Shown here: positions 24,797 to 35,438 of the stretch, in pieces
Numbering within the stretch: the first letter of the stretch is position 1
Layout: each line of letters opens with the position of its first letter
Origin: Haberlea rhodopensis
Lineage: Eukaryota > Streptophyta > Magnoliopsida > Lamiales > Gesneriaceae
Direction of reading: 5' to 3'
NCBI GenBank assembly: GCA_907163345.1
Contig: CAJQUN010000058.1
Coordinates: 1,364,001-1,428,000, forward strand
DNA length: 64,000 nt
Made by a program: the position numbers and the translations under genes
The notes under the pieces: generated by a model
Seen by the model: only the letters and a program-made list of their open reading frames with translations
What the model was told of the DNA's origin: nothing
Databases searched by the model: none

Positions 24797-26728
24797 AAGA
24801 TAAGATTCATACAAAAATTTCAACATTATACAATTTAATTAAGATTGGTGAATATGGGTGGGGCCGATAAGTGTAATAAAGATGTTTGTACACAATTATG
24901 ATGTTTTATGGCAAGAATTAACGATAACCATATTACGGCTCATTATTTTTATATGTCAGTATTGAGTACTTATACCAGTTGTCGTCACCCATAATGAGAT
25001 CGTAATCATTATTCACAATTGCAAAAATATATATAAATATTAATGTATAATAATTATTTAATATAATAAAATAGGGAAATTGTAGAAAATAATTATTTCT
25101 AAAACTGTCTTTACATATATTCTCAACGAAATTATATGTATATTCTTGTTAAGATCAATTGCTTTACATTTAACACTTTGCCAAAAATTATAATTGATAG
25201 CAGATTTGCAACTTTATCTTTTTATACAATAGTTACACAAAGCTCATACTAAATGACAGCTAGACATGAATGTTTGCACCACGTGAGTGTTTTTGAGTCA
25301 GGTTTATTAGACCATACTCGATAAGAATCACTTCTTCTACGAGCACACAGAAGAGTTGCCATAAAACCCCAACAGAATAATCCCCAGAAATTGATTATGG
25401 GTAGGCTCGAACTGATGACCTCGCTCTGACACCAATTATCAGGATCAAGTGCTTAGCATAAGCACAACTTTATTTCCTTATAAAATGGCAGCTTAAAGTC
25501 TCGTATCAAGTGATGAGTTGACATGTTGAGCTGCATCATGTGAATGTCAGGTTTATTAGGCCGTACATAATAAAAAACACTTTATACGAACGTCATAAAA
25601 CATGCTTTATAACCATAACAATTCTCGACCTGTGGTTTTAATTAGTAGTAATTTAGTTTATTTATAGTTATTAAATTTGTATATTTTTAAAAAGCTATAT
25701 TTAATGATTTTAACAAACAAACTCTTATTTACTCCCATATTATCATCATGGTCTAAAATGATAATAATTAAGAGAGACAATGACCAAGACAGTAATTTTA
25801 AGATATTAAAGATCATTTATTACGTGTAATTGGGAAATTTATTGCTGAAGTAATTTTCGTCCATAGATTCATTCCCTCGTGCAGACCATATTTTAATTGG
25901 ACTTTATTCATATAAATTTATTATTTTTTGATACAACTAAAAATATTTAATCAACCATTTTCATATATTTTTTGGACATGAAATGCAAAAATACAATACC
26001 AAGCTAAATTTATTTTTTTTTAAAAAAAAAACTTAAATAATATAAAAGTTTGCATTAATTTACAAAAGATCTACTCATATTTATAAAAGCATTGCATATA
26101 AAAGTTCAAAATTGCAATTTTTCATAATTAATTTATTGAATCTTATACCTGTCTATAATATCATAATTATTTACAAAAAATTGTGTTATGACGGAATAAA
26201 TAAGAACTCTAAATATCTGTATGATTAATTTATATAAATTTTTTAACATAAGTATTTTTATTTAATAATTCAATAATCATGGCTATCAAAATTTGATTTT
26301 TTTTCTCATTGATATGTTTGGTTTTTAGCACTTTATTAGCTATTAAATATAGACATTGATAATCCTAAATCGAGTGGATATTATTCACAAGTTGGAAATT
26401 TTCTTAGAGGCTTAGCATATAGCATGTAATTTATTAAACATAAAGAAAATCGAAATATTTAATAGATAAATTTTCAGTTTTTTTTTTAAAAAAAGCCAAT
26501 TTTGACTCCATCCCATAAACTTTCTTGAGGTCCATCAACTATTGATTTTCTCTACACCTAGAACACATAAGAGATTGGGAAATTCATACAACCGGGACCG
26601 TTTGATATGACCTGGACATGATCGTATAAATTGGGACCATTTGATCTGATCTGAGCGATTGAGACCGTTCGATCTTCCTGAGCATGACCGAATTAGCGTA
26701 TGAGATCATATGGTATATCTATACGCTA
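23980..26728. other. AT-rich intergenic DNA with a possible TRIM remnant
   Basis: No gene recognised. At 25423-25434 the minus strand has TGGTGTCAGAGC, one base off a tRNA-Met PBS, next to AGTTCGAGCC. On both sides lie similar phrases (TCAGGTTTATTAGACC at 25299 and TCAGGTTTATTAGGCC at 25547). This could be a decayed small LTR element, but boundaries cannot be set. Confidence 0.4.
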
Positions 26729-26737
26729 TTAATATTA

Positions 26738-28082
26738 GGGATAATTAAATCTACATCTCCTCGACTTTGACCTATTTACAGAAAGCTTCCATCGACTTTA
26801 AAAAATTACAGAGACCTCCCCTACCGTTAGTAAAGTTAACGCCCGTTACAAGAACATCCCCTAATTTTTATTGGAAACCCTAAATTGCTCCTGGTCAACT
26901 TTAACCACTATTTTGACCTAAATTTTTAGAGTGGATGTCTTTGTAATTATGATATTTTATAGGGGGTATGATCGTAATAAAACTATTATTTTATTTTTCG
27001 AATTGTTTATTTCAAATATAATTATTCAAATCTTTTTTATTTTGCTAATAATTTTAATATTTATCATTTTTATCCAATCTTGTAAAATATCAATATATAC
27101 CATAAAAATCAATATATATATATATATATCATTTAAAAAATTTTGTTAGAAATAACGACATTGTGTAATATTTTGAATTAAATCGAATTGAAAGTCAAAT
27201 TAAAAAATAATATGTTCGATCGCCATTTTCGAAACGTCAATAAATATTGGTCAACCAAAAAATACCGAACTTGATAATATATAATCATCGTACTTTTCAA
27301 TAAATAATTTAAAATATAAATAATATATGATTAATAATTTGAGGAACAGGATTAAAATCTAAATTTTGAAAACAAACTATCCATATACGTGTTCAAGGGT
27401 GAACTTCAGAACCAAATTTTAAATCGAATCGACCAAATTTATTTTTCAGCCAACCGAAGTGACTGATTTTTATATTAAATCGAATAAAATGATTCGATAA
27501 AACATCGAGTGTCATTAAAGATCATGGCCTAAGACATATAATTTAAAATCAACGTCTAAACATATAATTATCATTAAAGATCATTGCCTAAAACAAGATC
27601 ATTTTATCATTATAACTACAAAAAATAAAATACTATGATAATAATACAATTAAATAATATTGAATATATTTTTATATATATGTAGTTTTAAAATATTATC
27701 ATTAATATGAAAGCTAGTTTATAGTTTAAAAATATTTAATAAATAATTGTTTGAAATAAACAAAAAATAAATATAAAAGAATAAAAGAAAGAAATAAAAA
27801 TAATATGACGTAATAGGGGTATAACTATAATATATACTATACTATAGGGTATATATATGTAATGTTTTGATAGTTTTATCTTATATATAGTATAAGGGGT
27901 GTATCTGTAATGTTTTGATAATTTTATATTAAATAGACAAGAGGGCAAAATGTCATTTCGCGCATTCTGTTAATTATTTTTGACAGTGTTATGTCTGGAT
28001 GTGAGGTCTCTGTAATTTTTCAAAGTCGATGAGGGCTTTTTGTAAATAGATCAAAGTCGGTGGATGTAAATGTAATTATCCT
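26738..28082. mobile_element. Non-autonomous MULE, 1345 bp, long TIRs
   Basis: Terminal inverted repeats of about 78 bp (26738-26816 and 28005-28082) begin GGGATAATTAAAT / AGGATAATTACAT and share CGACTTTGA.CTATTTACA and AATTACAGAGACCTC. A perfect 9-bp duplication TTAATATTA flanks it (26729-26737 and 28083-28091), as expected for Mutator-like elements. The interior is AT-rich with no transposase. Confidence 0.9.
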
Positions 28083-28091
28083 TTAATATTA

Positions 28092-28772
28092 TTGTATATT
28101 ATTATTATTTTTTTACTATTTTTTAGGAGATTTTTTTACTAATTCAATTAGAGTTGAAGCAAATAGGTCAAACGATGGAGTGGAAGTTTTGGCAATAGGG
28201 TTGTCACAATCAAATCAAAGAAAGCAATAAATAAGCTTTCAAAAAAAGCAAAAAAAAAAATTTATATATATATATATATTTATATATTTAAAAAAAAAAA
28301 TCAAAGAAGGCAACACTAATTTGACTTGGACATGATGCTGTCAATTACAGTAGCACATATACTAAATTTACCAATTATATTTACATAAATATAGTTTTAT
28401 TAATGTAAATCAATTGTAATACTTATAAATAATAATAAAAAGATGAAATGAGCTTAATGTCTAGCCGCTTGATAAAAGATTACTCTCATTTTGAAAAAAG
28501 ACTCGTATTCGAGTTCGCGACGTACAGAAAAATCTTTAATCCTCCACTTTCTTTAAAAAAAAAAAAGGAAAAATGAATTGGAAATAATTGAATGGAAGAA
28601 TAAACGTGTAAAATATATTGATAAAGCATAAATGTAAAAAGTATCTTATAGAACAAAAGTAATAAATGAAAATAACCCAAAAGTAGAAATAATAGAAAGG
28701 GCAAAAAAGATATTTTATAAGGTAAATTATAAAAAAAAAAAGAAAAAAAAGGGCATAAACCAGCCTATACGA
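28092..28772. other. AT-rich spacer between two MULEs
   Basis: A/T runs and a short (AT)n at 28263-28280. No gene seen. Confidence 0.5.
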
Positions 28773-28865
28773 CAAAGATGAAGGGTTTTTTAACTGTTTA
28801 TTCGAAAAAATTAAATTATTTAACAAAATAATCGTTTTTTTTTTCTGTTATTAAAGTTAACCTAA

Positions 28866-29304
28866 GTCGCCATGTGAGATGACGACTTCATTTGAAGTCG
28901 CCATCTCACATGGCGACTTCTAAAAAAATTACTAAAAAAACTATTTTTTTCGATGTCGCCATGTCAAATGGCGACTTATACAAAAATTATTAAAAAAATT
29001 ATTATTTTTGATGTCGCCATGTCAGATGGCGACTTCCATTGAAGTCGCCATCTGACATGGCGACTTCAATATAAAATCTAAAAAAATATTATTTTCGGAA
29101 GTCGCCATCTGACATGGCGACATCTTTTAAATTTTTAAAAGATGTCGCCATGTTAGATGGCGACATTATATTAAAAAATAATTGTTTTGCCGGTGTCGGT
29201 ATATAAAGACAAAATTTTTTTTTGTTTTTAAATATTGTCGCCATCTGAGATGGCGACAAAAAAAAAAATATTTTTTTATTTAGTGTCACCATTTTAGATG
29301 GCGA
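28866..29304. repeat. Left subterminal palindrome array, nine copies
   Basis: Copies of GTCGCCAT-N5-ATGGCGAC start at 28866, 28898, 28955, 29013, 29044, 29101, 29144, 29237 and 29284. The last has one changed left-arm base and an altered centre. The five central bases vary (GTGAG, CTCAC, GTCAA, GTCAG, CTGAC, GTTAG, CTGAG) while the arms are kept. The array ends 20 bp before the TATA box of the transposase gene, so it lies in its promoter. Confidence 0.95.
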
Positions 29305-29324
29305 CAATAATCAAAAACTTTGTC

Positions 29325-29331
29325 TATAAAA
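29325..29331 (+). promoter_or_regulatory. TATA box of the MULE transposase gene
   Basis: TATAAAA sits directly after the palindrome array and about 120 bp before a leader intron (29448-29526, GT...AG). The untranslated first exon repeats AAATTCTCTTCAGAATTCGTG. Confidence 0.65.
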
Positions 29332-29528
29332 CTGAAATGTTACTCCTTTTGAAATATAACAAATTCTCTTCGGCTTTCGAACAAATTCTCTTCAGAATTC
29401 GTGAAAATTCAAATTCTCTTCAGAATTCGTGAATATTTTCTCTGCAGGTATGTTGTTATACAAATAATTAAATTTCATAATATTATATATACTGTACTAA
29501 TTTATTAAATTTGTGTTTATTTTAAGGT

Positions 29529-31981
29529 ATGTCAATTAAAGTTTTGTTGTATTGGGGAGGCAATATATTACAAGATTCAGAATCTGTTAGATATGATCGT
29601 GGTCCGTCGAAAGGCATGACAATATCTCGCACTATTAATTATTTGCACAGTTAGTGAACGACGTATATGATATTACTGGCATCGACCGTAACCAGTTCAT
29701 TCTGAAAATATATTGTAAATATATATTTAGTGATTTTTCTGGGATAAAACAAACAATTTTTCCCGTTGACAGTGATTACAATTTAGCATGGGTATTGGAT
29801 TCTGAACAAAATTATAGTTGTTTGGAGATGTATATACAAACAGAACGGAGAGATTATGATTTTATTACAGAAATGCCAACAAGTGGTAGTGGTCCATTTG
29901 TAGTAGATACAGAAAGACCAACTACCTCTAGGATTCAAGATGATGCTCCTATAGTTGCTGACAATATTGTTCCCGAGCCATTAGCAGACAGTTTTGTGGA
30001 TTTTGGAGATGATTTTCAGACTGAACCGGAGGAAATTTCATCTGAGGATGAGTCTGATGACGATGAGGTTGATATTGAAGAAGTGCCAGATAATGTACCA
30101 GACACAACCACAACAAATACTCATGCCCTTTATCCAACAATTCCATTCTTCTCATTGACACATCCCGAAGTATTTGGAGACTCATTAGACATTCCAACAG
30201 GTAGATGGGGGAGTTACTACGACTACTCGAAAGGGGATATCCATCTAGATATGGTTTTCAAAAATAAAGCTCATTTGCAGGCAGCTGTAAAGGATTACTC
30301 TGTACGTGTTGCGAAACAGGAGTACCGCGTTGTCAAGAGTACAAAAACATTATGGAAAGTGGTGTGCAAACACAGTACAGAAGATATGTTTTGTAGATGG
30401 TACATGCGGGCCTCGTTGAAGAAAAAAGTTGGTTTATTCAAAATAAACAAGTATGGAGGTTCTCACACTTGCCTTTTGAGTGAGCTGTCGGTCGATCATG
30501 CAAATTTGGACAAAAACATGATTGCTAGCTTGTTAGTGGGAATTGTTCGGCGTGATCCAGCTTACGAAATAAAGTATGTAATTCAAACAGTGAAAGGTAA
30601 ATATGGATTTGAGATCTCCTATGCAAAAGGATGGTTTAGTTTACGACGTGCTGTTGAGAATGTGTACGGAACATGGGAGAGCTCCGTGAGGAAATTGCCT
30701 TACTATATGGGAGCTTTGCAAAAATGGAATCCCGGCACAGTCGTTGAGTGGGTTCACCTTGAAAATGCCAGACCAATAGAAAAGACTTTGAATTACGTGT
30801 TCTGGGCCTTCCATCCATGTGTACAAGGATTTCAGCATTGCCGCCGGGTAATAAGTGTGGATGGAACACATCTGTATACGAAATATCAACATAAGATGTT
30901 GATTGCCGTGGCAATGGATGCGAATAATCAAATCTTACCTTTGGCATTTGCAATTGTTGACGAAGAAAACTTTGTGTCATGGAGATGGTTTTTGGAGATG
31001 ATTAGCAAGCATATTGTGAGAAGATCTGAGGGTGGTGTATGTTTGATTTCTGACCGTCATCCAGGCCTCATTGCTGCAGCCGATTGTATTCCTGACTTCA
31101 AATCACCCCTTGGAGTACATCGATTTTGTTTGAGACATGTTTGTTCAAACTTTAATAGTCGCTTCAAATCCGTTCATTTGAAAGACTTGTGTTGGAGAGC
31201 GGGATCAGAAAATCAGGTCAGAAAATTTGATCGCACAATGGAAGAGATTAAACTTCTCGAACCAAGGGCTTTTGATTACTTGAGTCGTATTGATAAGTGT
31301 CAATGGTCGCTTGCTCATGACGGAGGCTGGCGTTGTGGTATCATGACCACAAATATGTCAGAATACATAAATGGAGTTATGAAAGGTGCTCGTCGACTTC
31401 CAATCACCGCCATTGTGCAATTAACTTTTGATCGTTGTGTGCTATATTTTTTCGAACGGCTTAAGAAGACGGAGCGAATGATTCAAAATAATCAAGAATG
31501 GCCAGATTATGTGTTCGAAAGATATGGTCGTGCTGACTATCATTCCATCCATCATGATGTCCAGATGTTCGATCGTAGACGTCTAACCGCTTCTGTTATC
31601 ACAAGAGTACAAGCAGGACGTGGGGGTAATACGCATGTTGTGTATTTAAAATCCGGGGAATGCTCTTGTGGAAAATGGAAAGAGTTCGGAATACCTTGCT
31701 CGCATGTGATCCAAGTGTGTCGAAAGTATGGCTTAAACGCTAAAACTTTTGTGAAGCCATATTACAATATGAATGAATATTGGAGCACATATCAAGGAGA
31801 ATTCGAACCAATGTGGGGGGAGGAGCATTGGGACACCCCATGTTTTGAGTTATACCACAACTCCACTCTGCGAAAAAATAGAAGAGTAGGTCGAGATCGA
31901 ACAACGCGCATTCCGAATGAGATGGACTGGCTAGAAGCCCGTGCAAGACGACAAAGTGCTTCAACTTCTCGAAATCAATAA
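29529..31981 (+). CDS. MuDR-family MULE transposase, N-terminal frameshift
   Basis: After a leader intron the first ATG (29529) opens MSIKVLLYWGGNILQDSESV, the usual MULE N-terminus. It hits a stop at 29652-29654 because one base is missing near 29648. The main frame (29654-31981) is uninterrupted for 775 codons. Counting from 29654: acidic linker 112-150, MuDR-type DNA-binding region about 195-272, DDE core with D403 (SVDGTHL), D467 (ISDRHPG) and E570 (TNMSEYINGV), and a C-terminal SWIM zinc finger (CSCGKWKEFGIPCSH, 670-684). The nuclear enzyme binds terminal repeats and cuts and pastes the element. All catalytic residues are present. A downstream Met could still give a protein lacking only the N-terminal segment, so function is possible but unproven. 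Confidence 0.93.
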
Positions 31982-32221
31982 ATTTTTGAACGTGTAATTG
32001 ATTGTATGTTTATTGTGTAAATGATTTTACGTTATTGTGACATTATTGTACGTTTAATTACGAAATTATTGTATGTCGAATGTATGCTCAAAGAAACAAA
32101 CATTTTCTCAAATTTAATCTATAAAAATCGGTTACTATTTACAACATAATGATGACTTCACCGACGACGACGAGGAGCTAGATTTCCTCCCGTACCACAA
32201 GGAGGAGGATTTGTCTGTCTT
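31982..32221. other. Short convergent 3' region between the two MULE genes
   Basis: Holds both 3' ends. A longer alternative C-terminal frame of the PMD gene runs through it to a stop at 32158 (minus), encoding a basic tail ending in Arg residues. Confidence 0.5.
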
Positions 32222-34267
32222 CTAACTCTTCGTTGTTGAACGACTTCTTCGCCCCTTTCCCTTGCCACAGGTGTGTTGGCAGGCTCCTGTATTGGCGTCA
32301 ACTGAGGGAATAGAACGGGCGAGACATCGAAAGGTGAGTGCCTGCATGGAACTGTCGTGTATCAACTGAGTGCCTGCATGGAACTGTCGTGTATCAACAG
32401 GCTGGACTTCATTGTATGGCGGGAAGTTTCTGTCTCGTCGGTCACGAGCCACTCGCACCACATTGTCGAACATAGTCCTGTGTTGCCTCATCGACTCTGT
32501 CGTAATAGGCACTCCATCAGCCAGATGTCGGTCATAGCTTGTAGATAACTGTTCCATCTGCTCAATCTGCAAAGTACAAATGTCCATATAAAATTTATAC
32601 ATCGAAACACAAATATAAAATTAAAATTTCACGTAATTAACGTACCACATGCTGCCATGCCGGGCCATCACCATGTTGATATCCTGTCTGTACAAAGTAT
32701 TCTTGACGCCCAATGTATCTACGTGTGACTTGTTCATACCACTCACTGTATCCGCCAACAACGTAGTAACCACCGTCAGTAAATCGTGGTCTGTCGACAC
32801 GTAGATCATTTGCCCTCTCCCAGCAAAGTATGTGAGTTATATGCCTAGTGCTCCAGTTTTTGTTGACATTTCCCCTTCTACCAACATTATGCAATGCCTC
32901 ATCCCCCGATGGTGGATCTTCTGGGATATCTTGTAGCATCCCAAATTGTCGCAGTACTCGATCAGACCGTTGCATTTCAACTATGTCGAAGAAAATCAAC
33001 GGTCCCTTATATGTCCCCAACTCAGTGATTCCTTCAGTGTACTCATCAGGGTACGGCTGCCAATTAAACTGCAAAACAACATTGCTTTTACATACTATGA
33101 AAAGAGTATATTTTTGTACAAATTAATTTAACAGCATGCTTACTTGAGTTACTGGCTGGTCATCGAGGATGTCCCTTATGATGCGTATGGAATGACTCCA
33201 AGTTTCTGTAAAGATTAAATGACACGACCACCTGTATATATTCAAATAATTATTAAATGCATTCACACATAATATCAATTATAAAACAATGCATATTTGT
33301 ACTACCTTACACCATATGGAGCAGAAGGTAACACATTGTTTGGGCCGACAATTATTGGTCCAATATCAGATCTATCGCTACCCAATTGCGGAGTCAAACT
33401 TGGGATTCGTGACCATGCCCAAATCTCATTTATTGTAGTGACATCAATAACACAAGTTAGATTGACCAGAAACATATTTTAAATATTAAAAAAAACAAAC
33501 ATATTATTTACCTGTAAGAGTTGCACTGCACCACCTATAACTTTTTTCCCTTTCTTTGATGACGTGCACAACTCACGATATAAGTATGCCAATACAGCAC
33601 TGCCCCAACTATATGTACTGGCAGAGTCGATATCCTCCAACTTTTGTAAATATAATAATCTAACAAATTTGCCTGAGGAATCAGGGCACATAATCCCCCC
33701 TAACATCAATAACGCACAACCCCTTGTGAACTTAACAACATCATCTGCTGTATAATTTTCATCCAATGGATTGAGCAGCAAATGATTATGCAAAGCAACT
33801 AATTTCAAACGTGCGCCCTTAAGGTCTGTGATGGCTGGTAAGAAACCTAAATATGTATGGCAATATTCTTGCCAATCGGGTAGAGTCCTATCAATATCAA
33901 TCGCCGACACTACGATGCCATCTACTGGCAACGCCCATATTACTGCAATGTCTTGCAGTGTGATGGACACTTCTCCTGATCTAAAATGAAACGTGTGTGT
34001 TTCACGGCGCCATCTCTCAACTAAAGCCGTGATCAGGTGCATGTCAAGTTCAATCTTACCACACCTATAGATACCATAAAATCCAATAACGTGCAATAAA
34101 TTAACAACACGTATATCTAATGGACACATATCCCAAAAATAGCTATCTGGGTTTCTCACACGAAGTATACTATCCATATCACCTGCCCATACATCCTCAG
34201 ATCGATGTGTAGACTGCAACGACAAAAGATGTGTGTCAACCAGGCCTGGTTGTCTCATTTGATCCAT
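32222..34267 (-). CDS. Plant mobile domain protein (MAIN/MAIL1-like), five exons
   Basis: Exons on minus: 34267-33512, 33424-33306, 33231-33144, 33068-32646, 32566-32222. All junctions are GT-AG and in frame, giving 1731 nt (576 aa). The aminotransferase-like PMD covers most of it: MDQMRQPGLVDTHLL, FYGIYRCGKIELDMHLITAL, ETHTFHFRSGEVSITLQDIA, WGSAVLAYLYRELC, IWAWSRIPSL, RWSCHL and FNWQPYPDEY are typical of the MAIN/MAIL1 family. A leader exon and 254-bp leader intron (34522-34269) precede the ATG. Host MAIN and MAIL1 act in the nucleus with a PP7-like phosphatase in silencing transposons and keeping genome stability; PMDs also occur inside transposons. A 32-bp tandem duplication in exon 5 shifts the frame and shortens the C-terminus. 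Role in this element unknown. Confidence 0.88.
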
Positions 34268-34268
34268 C

Positions 34269-34522
34269 CTGAAATATAATACAAAAATTAACAACATTAA
34301 TCTCAACATTACAAAAACTACCCGTCCGTCGCCCACCGCCGCCGCCCACCACCTGCCGCCGCCGCCGCCCACCACCGCCGGCCGCCGCCTCCATCCGAAG
34401 TCAACTTAAATTTTAATCTTTCACATCACAAAAATATACTCCAACAAGTAATATACTCCCACTAAATATATTAAAATCATAATTTATCTACGATACACAA
34501 ATAACAAAATTAAAAAGCTTAC
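34269..34522 (-). other. Leader intron of the PMD gene
   Basis: Splice sites TTTAAG|GTAAG and TATTTCAG|GATG. It contains a GCC/GGC-rich purely repetitive block (34320-34390) that looks like coding Gly repeats but lies in the intron. Confidence 0.7.
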
Positions 34523-34687
34523 CTTAAATATTTTGGAAAGCTTTGCAGAAATGTTAGGAAGAAAATTTGAGAAAGAGCGGACGAAAGAATTGAGAATGAG
34601 AATGGTGCGGCCGAGAATTTGCAGGAAGAAGAAGAAATGAGAGAATGGTGCGGCGGCGTGTTGTTTTTAGGTTAAACATTCATTGGT

Positions 34688-34869
34688 GTCGCCATCTCAG
34701 ACGGCGACACCAATAAATTAAATGGATGTCGCCAACTGAGATGGCGACATCAATAAATTATATTAATGTCGCCAACTGAGATGGCGACATCATAAAAAAT
34801 TTTTTTTTTTATTAAAGTCGCCATGTCAGATGGCGACTTCAATTTGAAGTCGCCATCTGACATGGCGAC
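34688..34869. repeat. Right subterminal palindrome array, five copies
   Basis: GTCGCCAT-N5-ATGGCGAC type copies start at 34688, 34728, 34768, 34817 and 34849; the first three are exactly 40 bp apart. Two have AA for AT in the left arm. They lie upstream of the PMD gene's leader exon, mirroring the left array upstream of the transposase. Confidence 0.95.
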
Positions 34870-34959
34870 TTTGGTTAGTTTGATAATAAAAAAAATATCG
34901 GTTAAATTGTTAAATTATTTTCGAAAATCGAATATTTAATTAAAAAACCCCAAAGATGA

Positions 34960-35433
34960 GCGCTTTATTTAAGATTTTGATAAAGTTAGATATTTCAAAA
35001 CAAAACCATTTTCATTTATGCAGATGGCTTATAGTTTATTTGACAACGTCCGTAATTATGATAAGGAGGTATCTTGTGTTTGAGTCTTCGTTCTCCCAAT
35101 CTCAAGTAGTTATAATAATTGTTTAAAAAAAAACAGCAGAGCCATTTACATTGCCAAAAAGAAAAACAAAACATTTACTTGTTTATTACAGTATAACTTC
35201 AAAAATTCCTATGTAGAGGCTAATAACGAGTTCCAAAATTTTGATTTAATTCACTTTTTTTTTTGTGAAGTAACGACATCCTATTTTAAAAAATATAAAA
35301 TTAAATGATTATGACAGTTTGTGATCTACCGTATGGTACTATGCTACACCAATAGAAAAACTCCCAATACAATTTCGCCCTTGGATGAGATCGATCTCAC
35401 CTCAAAATGAGTTTGATGCTATCTTTGGATGAA
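34960..35433. other. Spacer between MULE and gypsy element
   Basis: AT-rich, no gene seen. Confidence 0.5.
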
Positions 35434-35438
35434 CTAAC

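Larger units (their letters stand above)
28782..34950. mobile_element. Complete 6.2-kb MULE with transposase and PMD gene
   Basis: A perfect 9-bp duplication CAAAGATGA flanks the element (28773-28781 and 34951-34959). The terminal inverted repeats are about 85 bp (28782-28865 and 34870-34950), starting AGGGTTTTTTAA and GGGTTTTTTAA, and continue inward into paired palindromes. Inside are a MuDR-family transposase gene on plus (29529-31981) and a five-exon plant-mobile-domain gene on minus (34267-32222), tail to tail. The left terminus has one extra base relative to the right. The intact duplication and long frames suggest a recent insertion of a near-autonomous copy. Confidence 0.93.

Noticed and set aside
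34316..34375. Gly-rich start for the PMD protein
   Set aside because: The GGC repeat block lies in a leader intron with clean splice sites; the family start MDQMRQPGLVD follows the acceptor.
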